A model generated the notes under the pieces. The model was not told the origin of the DNA and did no database searches. It saw only the letters and a program-made list of their open reading frames with translations. Positions 11,232 through 20,041 of a stretch of 60,786 nucleotides of DNA are shown in pieces (the first letter of the stretch is position 1; each line of letters starts with the position of its first letter). A program made the translations under genes and the position numbers. Source of the DNA: Planctomycetota bacterium (GTDB taxonomy: Bacteria > Planctomycetota > UBA8742 > UBA2392); the NCBI GenBank assembly GCA_020848275.1, contig JADLAK010000054.1, positions 1 to 60,786 of the forward strand, written 5' to 3'.

Positions 11232-12524
11232 ATGAATGAGTTCTCTTACCGCAACGGCACCCTCTACGCCGAGAATGTGCCCGTGAAACTGCTCGCCGAG
11301 AAGTTCGGCACGCCGCTGTACATTTATTCCAAGAACCATTTCCTCGGCCAGTTCAACGCGATCAAGAAGGCGTTTGCCGAACTCAACCCGGTCATCTGCT
11401 ACGCGATGAAGGCCAACGCCAACTTCAGCATCATGCAGGAGATGGCCAAGGCGGGCGCGGGCGTTGACACCGTCAGCCTGGGCGAAATCGCGCGTGCCAT
11501 CAAGGCCGGCGCGGATCCGAAAAAGATCGTGTTCGCGGGCGTGGGCAAGCGCGACGACGAAATCGAATATGCGCTCGACCAAGACATTTTGATGTTCACT
11601 GTCGAGAGTGAGCCTGAACTCGACGCCATTAATGCGGTCGCCGCCAAGCGCAAGAAGGTTGCGCCGGTCGCGCTGCGCATCAACCCCGATGTCGACCCCA
11701 AGACCCACAAACACATCAGCACCGGCAAGCGCGAAAATAAATTCGGCATCGACATCGCGCGCGCCCAGGCGGCGATCGCGCAGGTCAAAGGGCTCAAGAA
11801 CCTGAAGCTGCTTGGCCTGCACATGCACATCGGCAGCCAGATCACCGAATTCGACAAGCACGGTGAAGCCATCGACAAGGTCTCGGCGCTGGTTAAATTC
11901 GCGCGTGAACAGGGCATGCCGCTTGAATACCTTGACGTCGGCGGCGGCTACGGCATCGCCTACAAGCCTGAGCAAGGCGTGGGCCCGGGCATCGAAGAAT
12001 TTGCCAAGAACATGATCCCGCGCATCAAGGCCACGGGGCTCAAGTTGGTCATGGAGCCCGGCCGCTACATCTGCGGCAACGGCGGCATCTTGGTGACGTC
12101 GGTGATCTACGACAAGCCCTCAGGCGACAAGAACTTCCTCGTCGTCGATGCGGCGATGAACGACCTGATCCGCCCCTCGATCTACGAGGCCTACCACAAG
12201 ATTTGGCCGGTCAACGCCACGACGGAAGTAGACGCCGCTTTGGACGCCAAGAGCGGAACCAAATACGATGTCGTCGGGCCGATCTGCGAAAGCACGGACT
12301 TCCTGGCCAAGGAGCGCATGCTGCCGAAGTCCAAGCGGGGCGACCTGCTGGCGGTGTTTTCGGCGGGCGCGTACGGCTACGCGATGGCGAGCACCTATAA
12401 CCAGCGCCCGCGCGTGGCGGAAATTGTCGTCGACGGCAAGAACTTCTGGCTGGCCCGCCAGCGCGAGACACTGGAAGACTTAACCCGCGCCGACGTGCTC
12501 AAGCCGCAGGTTCAAACGGCATAA
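11232..12524 (+). CDS. lysA: Diaminopimelate decarboxylase
   Basis: PLP enzyme that decarboxylates meso-diaminopimelate to L-lysine, the last step of lysine synthesis. 430 residues, the usual length. The PLP lysine is K60 in CYAMKANAN. The barrel shows HMHIGSQ (197-203), the phosphate-binding DVGGGYG (235-241) and EPGRYI (275-280). The second domain shows GPICESTD with C352 and E353, which come from the partner subunit in the active-site dimer. The spacing to the previous gene is filled by a hairpin element, so it may have its own promoter there. No other lysine genes are adjacent. Confidence 0.97.
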   Translation: MNEFSYRNGTLYAENVPVKLLAEKFGTPLYIYSKNHFLGQFNAIKKAFAELNPVICYAMKANANFSIMQEMAKAGAGVDTVSLGEIARAIKAGADPKKIVFAGVGKRDDEIEYALDQDILMFTVESEPELDAINAVAAKRKKVAPVALRINPDVDPKTHKHISTGKRENKFGIDIARAQAAIAQVKGLKNLKLLGLHMHIGSQITEFDKHGEAIDKVSALVKFAREQGMPLEYLDVGGGYGIAYKPEQGVGPGIEEFAKNMIPRIKATGLKLVMEPGRYICGNGGILVTSVIYDKPSGDKNFLVVDAAMNDLIRPSIYEAYHKIWPVNATTEVDAALDAKSGTKYDVVGPICESTDFLAKERMLPKSKRGDLLAVFSAGAYGYAMASTYNQRPRVAEIVVDGKNFWLARQRETLEDLTRADVLKPQVQTA

Positions 12525-12526
12525 AG

Positions 12527-12603
12527 TGGCTGGGCCCGCTGGGCCCAGCGAGCTGTCACAATCGAACGTCAATGAGACTCGCTGGGGCCAGCGGCCCCAG
12601 CCA
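12527..12603. repeat. Iterated-word intergenic hairpin, word GGGCCCAGC (lysA-fdhE)
   Basis: Arms 12527-12552 and 12578-12603 pair at 24 of 26 positions. GCTGGGCCC-type words occur twice in the left arm and GCTGGGGCC / GCGGCCCC in the right. It begins two bases after the lysA stop and ends 5 bases before the next ATG, filling the gap. No T-run follows. Confidence 0.85.
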
Positions 12604-12608
12604 CACCC

Positions 12609-13373
12609 ATGCACTTCGATTCCCTCGAATTCTTCGTTTATCTTGCCGCGCCGTGCCACGGCCTGACGCCCGCGGGCATCCGCGCATTGTTGAAGCTGCG
12701 GCAGACGCAACTCGCTGCCCGCGCCGGCGCAACCGGCGCGTTGGTGCGCGTCGAGGTGCGCAACGAACGCCTGGACCTGCGCAGCGCCGGGCGCGGCACC
12801 CCGCTGATTTCCGACTTCCACAGCTTGATCTGCCTGCAACTGATCGAATCGTTCCCGGCACGCGCGGGCGATTTGCGCGCGCTGCTTGCTGCCCGCCGCA
12901 AGAGCAAGGGGCCGCTCGACCTGGATGAGCTCGTGGACGCCTTGTGGGACAAGGATGGAGGCGCGGCACTCGACGACGCTGCTCGCAAGCACCGCCTGTC
13001 GCGCCCGTTGCTTGCCGCCACGCTGTGGGCTGCCGTCAAGCCGCTCTACGAAGCGACAGCCTTGGCCTATTTGCGCCACCTCGATCCGCCGTTGGTTGGC
13101 GCGCAATGCCCGGTGTGTTCCGGCGCGCCGTATGCCCGTCAGGTCGACGACTGGCTCTGCTCGGTATGCGAGACGGCTTGGCCCGCCTCGCGCGTATGCC
13201 CGGCTTGCGCCGGCGACCACTGGCATGAGGCCGAAGGCATCCAGCCGCAAGGCGCGCGGAGGCTGTATTGCGGCGGCTGCGGCAAGGCGATGGCCGAATA
13301 CGAGGGCGGTGACGCGTTCAATGACGTGTTCGACCTCGGCCCGCCGGTGGAGTTAATGAAGCAGCTTTCGTAG
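12609..13373 (+). CDS. FdhE-like four-CxxC zinc protein
   Basis: 254 residues. The C-terminal half has four CxxC pairs (167/170, 184/187, 197/200, 221/224) in rubredoxin-like knuckles: CPVC, CSVCETAW, CPACAGDH, CGGCGK. The N-terminal half is helical. This layout is that of FdhE, the formate dehydrogenase accessory protein that delivers the mature enzyme. No formate dehydrogenase gene lies nearby, so the partner is unknown and could be another molybdenum or tungsten enzyme. The gene lies between lysA and lnt, each gap holding a hairpin element. Confidence 0.72.
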   Translation: MHFDSLEFFVYLAAPCHGLTPAGIRALLKLRQTQLAARAGATGALVRVEVRNERLDLRSAGRGTPLISDFHSLICLQLIESFPARAGDLRALLAARRKSKGPLDLDELVDALWDKDGGAALDDAARKHRLSRPLLAATLWAAVKPLYEATALAYLRHLDPPLVGAQCPVCSGAPYARQVDDWLCSVCETAWPASRVCPACAGDHWHEAEGIQPQGARRLYCGGCGKAMAEYEGGDAFNDVFDLGPPVELMKQLS

Positions 13374-13455
13374 GGACACGCGGCAGCGTGTCCGCGAAAA
13401 TGGACAAGCTGCCGGTTCCCTGACGAAGCCTTGGCTAAGTTAGGCGTGTCCCTAC
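13370..13455. repeat. Iterated-word intergenic hairpin, word GGGACACGC (fdhE-lnt)
   Basis: GTAGGGACACGC at 13370-13381, overlapping the stop codon, is perfectly complementary over 12 bases to GCGTGTCCCTAC at 13444-13455. A second copy, CGTGTCC, follows the left arm and can form a small inner hairpin with it. The right arm ends 10 bases before the lnt ATG. Confidence 0.75.
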
Positions 13456-13465
13456 ACTCTGTTCC

Positions 13466-15292
13466 ATGTTCGCGCCGCAACCCCATGAACCTCTGGATAA
13501 AACCGGACGCATGCGCGCCTGGCTGCTGGTTGCGCTATCGGCGGTGCTGATCACGTTGGCGCACCATCCCGCCAACGTGCCGGTAGTGGGGTTCTTTGCA
13601 TGGGCGCCTTTGATCTGGGCGCTACCGCGCCTGCGCGCGGGCGGCGCGTTCCTCGCGGGCCTGGTGTTTGCGGGCACGAACTTCACGGTCAACACGTGGT
13701 GGCTGGGACAGATGGCGACGGAGCCCGGCAAGGAGATCATGATTTTCCTTATCTTCGTGCTGGAGGTCGTCGTGCTGTCGACCAAGCAGGCGCTGGCCGT
13801 CATGGCCGTGCGCTGGCTATTGACGCGTCAAGCACGTTGGATGGCCTTGCTGATCCCGGCCGTGTGGCTGGGCGTCGAGTTCGTGGCTGAACTCGAGATT
13901 CCAGCGACGTTTCCCTGGCTCACCGCCGCCATGAGCGTCAGCCAGGTCAACACGTTTTTGCAGATGGCCGATGTCGTTGGCGCCTATGGCGTGGGCCTGT
14001 GCGTTGTTTTCATCAACCTCGCGGTCGCGTCGCAGCTTAGCCTCACAGGCCCCGGCGCGAAGCCCGCGCTCAATCGCCGCGGTGTGGGCCTTGCGGTTGC
14101 GGCGTTGATATTGTTGGTCGGCGGCTTTGCCTACGGCGGTGTGCGTGTCGCGCAGGTCGAGGCCGCCGAAAGCAAAGAGGCGCCATTAATCGGGCTCGTG
14201 CAAGGCAACCTGCCGCAGGAAGTGAAGGTCGCGCGCGACCCGGCGCGCCTGCCGACCTCGTTTTACGAACACCTCAATCTTTCGCGGCAGGCGGCTGAGG
14301 CCAAAGCCGACCTGGTCTGCTGGGCCGAGACCATGGTGTTTTTTGGCAGCACGCGCGAAGGAACGTCGCCCTTTGCGACCGAAGCGATGTCGTCGCGCTA
14401 CTACGAAAACGGCCTGCCCAGGCGCAACCTGTTGGATAATATCGCGCAGGACACGGCCTACATCGGCCCCTTGCGTGCGGACGTCCGCTTCCGCATCCAG
14501 ACGCCGATGCTTGTGGGCGCTCTCACGCCCGTGCCCAAAGAAGAGCAGGATCCGCGCAAGGACTACGTCACGGACGACCGCCACTACAACACCGCGCTGC
14601 TGTTCGACCACGAGGGCCGCTACCTCGACAGCTACGACAAGCGCGACCTCGTCCCCGGCGGCGAATACATCCCGCACGAGGACAACCCGCTATTTCAGTC
14701 GGTCGTGTCCGGGGTTTCCAGGACGCTGCAGAACGCTGTCAGCCGCGTCGAGCAGGGCAAGCGTCCCACGGTGTTCAGGTTCAACGCCAAAGACGGCCGC
14801 GAGTGGCGCTTTACATCGTCGATCTGCTACGAGTACGCATTTGCCGACTGCTACACCAGCATGCACCGCGCGCCGCAGGGCGGGCGCTACCCGGACTTCC
14901 ACGTCAACATCTCCAACGAAGGCTGGTTCAAGGCCAGCGCCGAGCTCGACCAGGCCGTGACCTTCTGCCGCCTGCGCTGTATCGAAAACCGCATGCCTAT
15001 GGTGCGCGCGACCAACACCGGCCTGACATGCACCATCGACGCCGCGGGCCGCGTGCGCGAAACGCTGACCGTCGACGGCCGCGACCGTCAGGTGCAGGGC
15101 CTGCTGATGACGCGTCCGCCGGTTCTCATGGACCCCGCGCCGACCTTGTACGTTTCAATGGTGGGCCGAAGCCTCGCGTGGCTTTCGCTGGCGGTGACTG
15201 TTTGCATAATGGCTGTGATGTTCGTAGGCCGGGTCAAAGACCGCCGCGAGCGCAAACGCGCGAAGGCTGCGGCCAAGGCAGGTAAGGCATGA
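13466..15292 (+). CDS. lnt: Apolipoprotein N-acyltransferase
   Basis: Inner-membrane enzyme that adds the third fatty acid to the N-terminal cysteine of lipoproteins. 608 residues, longer than the usual about 510. An N-terminal membrane domain (about 17-230) is followed by a nitrilase-like domain with the catalytic triad: E288 in CWAETMVFF, K392 in YDKRDLVPGGEYIP, and C454 in SICYEYAF. A final helix (about 555-580) leads to a basic tail (RRERKRAKAAAK). An inner ATG at residue 16 could also be the start. The stop overlaps the next gene by 4 bases. A lipoprotein with a clear lipobox is encoded at 32.8-35.5 kb. Confidence 0.93.
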   Translation: MFAPQPHEPLDKTGRMRAWLLVALSAVLITLAHHPANVPVVGFFAWAPLIWALPRLRAGGAFLAGLVFAGTNFTVNTWWLGQMATEPGKEIMIFLIFVLEVVVLSTKQALAVMAVRWLLTRQARWMALLIPAVWLGVEFVAELEIPATFPWLTAAMSVSQVNTFLQMADVVGAYGVGLCVVFINLAVASQLSLTGPGAKPALNRRGVGLAVAALILLVGGFAYGGVRVAQVEAAESKEAPLIGLVQGNLPQEVKVARDPARLPTSFYEHLNLSRQAAEAKADLVCWAETMVFFGSTREGTSPFATEAMSSRYYENGLPRRNLLDNIAQDTAYIGPLRADVRFRIQTPMLVGALTPVPKEEQDPRKDYVTDDRHYNTALLFDHEGRYLDSYDKRDLVPGGEYIPHEDNPLFQSVVSGVSRTLQNAVSRVEQGKRPTVFRFNAKDGREWRFTSSICYEYAFADCYTSMHRAPQGGRYPDFHVNISNEGWFKASAELDQAVTFCRLRCIENRMPMVRATNTGLTCTIDAAGRVRETLTVDGRDRQVQGLLMTRPPVLMDPAPTLYVSMVGRSLAWLSLAVTVCIMAVMFVGRVKDRRERKRAKAAAKAGKA

Positions 15293-16536
15293 AACGGGCG
15301 ATCCTGACAATCGCGGCATTTCTCGCGCTTTGCGGCGTCAACGTCGCGCAGGACGCGCCTTCCCCGGCGCCAGTGACCTCCGTGAAGGTTCCCGGTGCAG
15401 ACCAGCTTGAGGCCCTTCTTCCTTATCTTGCGACCGGTGTGCCGGAGCTTCGCATCCAGGCCGAGGCGCGCGTGCAACTGGCCGCCAAGCCGCACTTCGA
15501 CAAATTGGTCGAATTGATGCCGGCGCTGCAGCAACAGGGCCGCGAGGTGCTGCTCAATATCCTTGCCTACACCGACGCGCCGGGACGTGTTGAGCTTTGC
15601 GTCAATACCATCTGCCGCCAGGACGCACGGCGCCGCGAGCGCGTGATCTCGGGACAGGCGCTGCGCACCGTCGATGAAAAGTCCGTGTTGCCGGTGTTGA
15701 AGGAAAAATTAAACAGGACCGACCTTTCAGGCTACGCGCGCGTGCAGTGCTACCGCGTGCTGGGCGAAATGACGGGCGACGACGCCCAGCGCCTGGCGGA
15801 GGCCGAACTTGCCACGGCGCCGGTCGATTCACTCCAGCAGTTCTTTGCCGAGGACGCCCTGTTGCGCGCCATTGTCGCCGCGCCGCTCGCCGACCCGTCG
15901 TGGAAGCGTTACCAGAAGCGCCATCCCGAGGCGCCGGCGGTGCAGCTTGCGGTGCTGCAGCAGGCGCTGGACGACCTCGCCCAGCCCATGGCTGTGGAGC
16001 GCGTGGAAGCCGAAGTCGCGCTGTCGGAAATGATCGGTCGCGATTTCCGCCTGTTGTTGGCACTTGCGCGCAGCAACCAGGCGGAACGCGCGGCCTTTGG
16101 CCTGGCGACGCTCAAGAAACAAACCGGCAACAAACTGACGCTCGCGACGCAGGCCGTCATGCTCGACCTTGCGCTGGGCGCGGAGCAAACGATCGCCCTG
16201 CTGGCCGTCGATGTCGCCATTGCGGGCACGCCGCCGTCGCCCGCGGACCTCGACAAGCTGCGCCCGCTTACGGGCATCGAGGCGATTGCGAAGCTTGAGG
16301 CTGTGCTCGAAGGCCTGGCCGAAAGCGGCGATCTTGCGACCTTGCGCAAACAGCGCGCGCGCGCCGAGGCGATTTTGGTGCCGATGCTGCGCCGCAACGG
16401 GACGTCGCAGGGCGAGACGTCTGAGGCGATTTCGCGCCTTGAGGCGATCACCGCGCAGCTCGAGGAACTCGAACGGCGGTGGCGCGGCGGCTGGCGCCGC
16501 GAGTTTGAGCGTGAAATCCTCGGCGTCGCCAAGTGA
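15289..16536 (+). CDS. Exported helical-repeat protein, function unknown
   Basis: 415 residues with a signal peptide (MKRAILTIAAFLALCGVNVAQ). The rest is alanine- and leucine-rich helix, with repeats resembling HEAT or armadillo type (for example ELRIQAEARVQLAAK, SVLPVLKEKLNRTDLSG, AQRLAEAELATAPVDS). There is no catalytic motif. The start overlaps the lnt stop (ATGA), and the gene is followed after 6 bases by an acetyltransferase. It is probably a periplasmic or surface-layer-associated scaffold; the role is not known. Confidence 0.75.
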   Translation: MKRAILTIAAFLALCGVNVAQDAPSPAPVTSVKVPGADQLEALLPYLATGVPELRIQAEARVQLAAKPHFDKLVELMPALQQQGREVLLNILAYTDAPGRVELCVNTICRQDARRRERVISGQALRTVDEKSVLPVLKEKLNRTDLSGYARVQCYRVLGEMTGDDAQRLAEAELATAPVDSLQQFFAEDALLRAIVAAPLADPSWKRYQKRHPEAPAVQLAVLQQALDDLAQPMAVERVEAEVALSEMIGRDFRLLLALARSNQAERAAFGLATLKKQTGNKLTLATQAVMLDLALGAEQTIALLAVDVAIAGTPPSPADLDKLRPLTGIEAIAKLEAVLEGLAESGDLATLRKQRARAEAILVPMLRRNGTSQGETSEAISRLEAITAQLEELERRWRGGWRREFEREILGVAK

Positions 16537-16542
16537 TAGACT

Positions 16543-17721
16543 ATGCCAACCAATCCTGATTACGGGCCGCCGTCGGGCAGCGCCGAATTGCGCGTTTACA
16601 GCGAAAACGTCGGTCAAAGCTTTGTCATCCCGGCCGCCGACATGCAGCGCAGCCTCGACCGCATGGGCATCGACACCATCCGGCTGTTGCGCGCCGAGGG
16701 CAAACAGCAGGCGGGATTGTTCTTTTATCGAATGGGCCAGTGGTTCGGCGGACGCGTAGTGCCGAGTTGGGGCATTGCGGGCGTCGTTGTCGCGCCCCAA
16801 GCCCGCAGCAGCGGCGCGGGGCTGCGCCTGATGCGCGAGCTGCTGCTGGAAGCGCGCGGCGCGGGCGTGGCGCTGTCGTCGCTCTACCCGGCCACGCAGC
16901 CGGTTTACCGCAAGGCGGGCTACGAAGTCGCGGGCAGCCGCACGGGCTACAAGCTGCCGGTTGCGGCGATCACCCTGCGGGAGAAGGGCGCCGAGGTGCG
17001 CCCGGCGACCGACGCAGACCGTGCGTTGTACGCCAAGCTCTACGCCGAACGCGCGAAGTCGAATTCGGGCATGCTTGAACGCGACAAGGCGCTTTGGGGC
17101 CGTCTCGAGGGAACGCCGGAAAACCCGACGTACCACTACGTGATCGAGGAGGACGGCAAACCTACGGGTTATTTCATTTTCAGCCAGAAGCGCGCGGTGT
17201 TCCCGCTGGCGGATTATACGGTGATGGACCACTGCACGTTGACGCCCGTCGCGGCCCGGCGCATGCTGGCGTTTTTCGCGTCGCACTGGTCGACCGGCGA
17301 CAACCTGGTCATGTTCGGCGCGCCGCTGGAGCCCGTGTTGTTGCACCTGGCCGAACAGAAGGCCAAGGTCGACACGCGCTGGGACTGGATGCTGCGCATT
17401 GTCGACCTGCAGAAGGCGCTGGAGGCGCGCGGCTATCCCGATGGCGCAACGGCCAAACTCGAATTCGCAATAGAGGACGATGTGTTGGCCGACAACGCCG
17501 GCAAGTGGACGCTGGAAGTATCTTCCGGGAAATCGCAACTAATCAGAGGCGGCAAAGGCCGCATCAAGCTGCACATCCGGGCGCTGGCGCCGCTCTACAG
17601 CGGCGCGTTGTCGCCCGCGGCGCTGGTGCGGCTGGGATGGCTGGACGCGCCGGAGGAGGATTTGGGGGTCCTTGCGGCGGTATTTGCCGGCTCATCGCCC
17701 TGGATGATGGACTTTTTCTAG
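16543..17721 (+). CDS. Eis-like GNAT N-acetyltransferase
   Basis: 392 residues, the length of the Eis (enhanced intracellular survival) family: tandem GNAT domains followed by a sterol-carrier-like domain. The first GNAT shows the acetyl-CoA loop region VVVAPQARSSGAGLRLMREL (about 80-100) and LYPATQPVYRKAGYEVAG. A second GNAT half follows (about 150-290). The C-terminal domain (about 295-385) ends IAGSSPW-like (VFAGSSPWMMDFF) as in this family, whose terminal carboxylate can act as the acid. Members acetylate amines on aminoglycosides or proteins; the natural substrate here is unknown. The stop is followed at once by a hairpin. Confidence 0.85.
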   Translation: MPTNPDYGPPSGSAELRVYSENVGQSFVIPAADMQRSLDRMGIDTIRLLRAEGKQQAGLFFYRMGQWFGGRVVPSWGIAGVVVAPQARSSGAGLRLMRELLLEARGAGVALSSLYPATQPVYRKAGYEVAGSRTGYKLPVAAITLREKGAEVRPATDADRALYAKLYAERAKSNSGMLERDKALWGRLEGTPENPTYHYVIEEDGKPTGYFIFSQKRAVFPLADYTVMDHCTLTPVAARRMLAFFASHWSTGDNLVMFGAPLEPVLLHLAEQKAKVDTRWDWMLRIVDLQKALEARGYPDGATAKLEFAIEDDVLADNAGKWTLEVSSGKSQLIRGGKGRIKLHIRALAPLYSGALSPAALVRLGWLDAPEEDLGVLAAVFAGSSPWMMDFF

Positions 17722-17795
17722 GTTCAGGTGCAGGTTCAGGTTCAGAAAAACCACGCGACAAGGGTTTGTCCTGAACCTGAACCTTGACCTGAACC
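17721..17795. repeat. Iterated-word intergenic hairpin, word GGTTCAGG (before ABC gene)
   Basis: The left arm 17721-17745 holds GGTTCAGG in tandem. The right arm 17771-17795 holds CTGAACC in tandem. The arms pair at 23 of 25 positions. The element starts at the last base of the previous stop codon and ends 8 bases before the next ATG. Confidence 0.85.
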
Positions 17796-17803
17796 TGCTT
17801 CCC

Positions 17804-18505
17804 ATGCTCATTGAGATCAACGACGTCTGGCGCGAGTACAAGGTCGGCCGGGCCGCGCCTGTGCAGGCCCTGCGCGGCGTTACGCTCGGCATCGAGCAGG
17901 CCGAGTTCGTGGCGCTGCTGGGCCGGTCGGGCTCGGGCAAAAGCACCCTGATGAATTTAATCGGCGGCCTCGACCGCCCAACGAGCGGCAGCATCATCGT
18001 CGCGGGTGAAAAACTCGGCGAGATGTCCTCGCGCAAGCTTTCACTTTACCGGCGCAAGCGTGTCGGCTTTGTTTTCCAGTCGTTTAACCTGCTGCCGGCG
18101 TTCCCGGCGTGGGAGAACGTCGCTGTGCCCATGGCCTTTGCGGGCGTGCCGCGCGCCGAGCGCAAACGCCGCGCGCTTGATCTGCTTGGCCGTGTCGGTC
18201 TGGGCGAACGCGCGGGCCATAAGCCAGGCGAACTTTCCGGCGGCGAACAACAACGTGTGGCGGTCGCGCGCGCGTTGTCGCTCGAACCCGCGCTGATTCT
18301 GGCCGACGAGCCGACGGGCAACCTCGACAGCGCGACCAGCGCGCAAATCATGGCGTTGATCAAGGACCAGCACGCGCACGGCGTCGCGGTCGTGATGGTT
18401 ACGCACGACCCGGACCTCGCCACGCAATACGCCACGCGCACGGTGCGCATGGCCGACGGGCGTGTTGTGGAGCCCGTCGTTGCAGTCCCGGAGGCTCACC
18501 CATGA
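17804..18505 (+). CDS. ABC transporter ATP-binding protein, MacB/LolD type
   Basis: 233-residue ATPase. Walker A GRSGSGKST (about 43-51), Q-loop FVFQSFNLLPAF, signature LSGGEQQRVAVARAL, Walker B LILADEPTGNLD, and switch His in VMVTHDPDLA. This is the MacB/LolD/FtsE subclass, which drives lipoprotein release, macrolide or peptide export, or cell-wall signalling. It overlaps the FtsX-like permease that follows by 4 bases, so the two form one transporter. No membrane-fusion protein gene is next to them. Confidence 0.94.
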   Translation: MLIEINDVWREYKVGRAAPVQALRGVTLGIEQAEFVALLGRSGSGKSTLMNLIGGLDRPTSGSIIVAGEKLGEMSSRKLSLYRRKRVGFVFQSFNLLPAFPAWENVAVPMAFAGVPRAERKRRALDLLGRVGLGERAGHKPGELSGGEQQRVAVARALSLEPALILADEPTGNLDSATSAQIMALIKDQHAHGVAVVMVTHDPDLATQYATRTVRMADGRVVEPVVAVPEAHP

Positions 18506-19998
18506 GTTTCGCGGGTGTGCTGACAATGGCGCTGGAGGGCCTGCGGCGCAAGAAGGGGCGCGCGTCTCTGACGGCGCTGGGCATTTTCGTCAGTGTGCTG
18601 GCGCTGACACTGATCATCGGCCTGGGCGAGGGTTTGACGGCGGCAATCAGCGATACGCTGACGAGCGATGACAACCTGCGCCAGATCCTGCTGATGCCGG
18701 GCTTTGGCGAGCGCGCCGAAAACAAGGGCGAAGAAATCGTCATTATCGGCGAAATGTCCGAGGCGCGCCGCGCGCGCCTGAAACGCGCGGCGATGGCGCG
18801 CGCCGAGATGCGCGTGATGGCGGGCCGCCGCACCAGTTTAATAGACGACGCGTCAATTGCCCGGCTAAACAAAATCGATCACGTGACGGGTATCCGGCCG
18901 CTGGTGTTTGAACGCTACGACGTGACGATGGATGACCAACAGACGCAGGCGACGCTGACGTTTGGCCTCGACACGGAACGCAAGCGTTTTGCGCAGCGTG
19001 TGGTCGCGGGCAATTACTTCAGCGGCCCGCGCGCCGGCGAAGTGCTGGTGCACGAGTACCTGCTTTACCAGTGGGGTTTCGTCACGGAAGCGCAGCAGGC
19101 CAATCTTGTCGGCAAGCAGCTCACGCTCAAGACGCAGGACATTGCGGCGGCGGGCGCAGGGGCGCTGCCGCAGGGCATTACCGAGGCGCTGCGGAACATC
19201 GAGTTCACCGAGGAAGAGCACAAGGCGCTGACGACGATCCTGCCGAAGGTCGCAGCGAGCATGGGCGGACGCGAAGCGTTGCAGACCGCCGCAAGCAAGA
19301 CGCTGACCATTGTCGGCATCCTGCGCGAAAACGAACCCAGTGAGCCCGTGGCGTGGGGCGAAGTTTCGCTCGCCGATGTGTTTTTGCCTGACGGCACCGC
19401 GCAGGAGCTGTTCTCAGCCGGCGCCCTGAGCGCGCAACTGGGCTACCAGCGCGCAATGGTGTATGTCGACGACCCTGTCAACGTGGTCGTCGTCGAGGAA
19501 GCGCTTAAACATGCGGGCTACAGCGCCTACAGTGTCGCGAGTTTCGTCAAGCAGGCGCAGCAGGCGCTGGGGATCGTCACTATCATCTTGAGTTTCCTTA
19601 CCGGCGTGGCGTTGATCGTCGCGACGCTTGGGATCGTGAATACGATGGTGACCAGCGTGCTCGAGCGCACGCGCGAGATCGGCATCTGGAAGGCCGTGGG
19701 CGCGACAGATTTGCAAGTGCAGGCGATCTTCGTGACCGAGAGCGCGCTGATCGGGCTTGTAGGCGGCCTTGTTGGGCTGGGCGCCGCGGCTGCGGCGATG
19801 ATTCCCGGCAATATCCTGGCGCGGCGCATGATCCTTGAGCAAACCACGCTGCCGTTTTCAGGCAACGTGTTTCAACTACCGCTGTATTTGATCCTTGCCG
19901 GGCCGGCGCTGGGTGCGGCGGTTGCCGTGCTTGCGGCGATTTATCCCGCGCGGCGCGCCGCAAAGGTGGACCCGGTCAAGGCGTTGCGACATGATTGA
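18502..19998 (+). CDS. MacB/FtsX-family ABC permease
   Basis: 498 residues. The N-terminal helix (about 15-45, GIFVSVLALTLIIGLGEGL) is followed by a large extracytoplasmic domain (about 50-345) and three C-terminal helices (about 350-490) with the FtsX signature region SVLERTREIGIWKAVGATD and the closing AAIYPARRAAKVDPVKALRHD. The four-helix layout fits MacB or LolC/E. The outside domain is longer than in LolC and contains a charged insert. It is translationally coupled to the ATPase upstream. Confidence 0.92.
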   Translation: MSFAGVLTMALEGLRRKKGRASLTALGIFVSVLALTLIIGLGEGLTAAISDTLTSDDNLRQILLMPGFGERAENKGEEIVIIGEMSEARRARLKRAAMARAEMRVMAGRRTSLIDDASIARLNKIDHVTGIRPLVFERYDVTMDDQQTQATLTFGLDTERKRFAQRVVAGNYFSGPRAGEVLVHEYLLYQWGFVTEAQQANLVGKQLTLKTQDIAAAGAGALPQGITEALRNIEFTEEEHKALTTILPKVAASMGGREALQTAASKTLTIVGILRENEPSEPVAWGEVSLADVFLPDGTAQELFSAGALSAQLGYQRAMVYVDDPVNVVVVEEALKHAGYSAYSVASFVKQAQQALGIVTIILSFLTGVALIVATLGIVNTMVTSVLERTREIGIWKAVGATDLQVQAIFVTESALIGLVGGLVGLGAAAAAMIPGNILARRMILEQTTLPFSGNVFQLPLYLILAGPALGAAVAVLAAIYPARRAAKVDPVKALRHD

Positions 19999-20041
19999 TT
20001 CCTTGAAGGGGAAATTTGCAGATATTTGAATCGGCGCGCCC

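Noticed and set aside
15829..17538. 569-residue open frame on the minus strand
   Set aside because: It runs antisense through the secreted helical protein and the Eis-like gene, has Arg/His/Gln-rich composition and no family motif. GC-rich coding DNA commonly leaves such antisense frames open.
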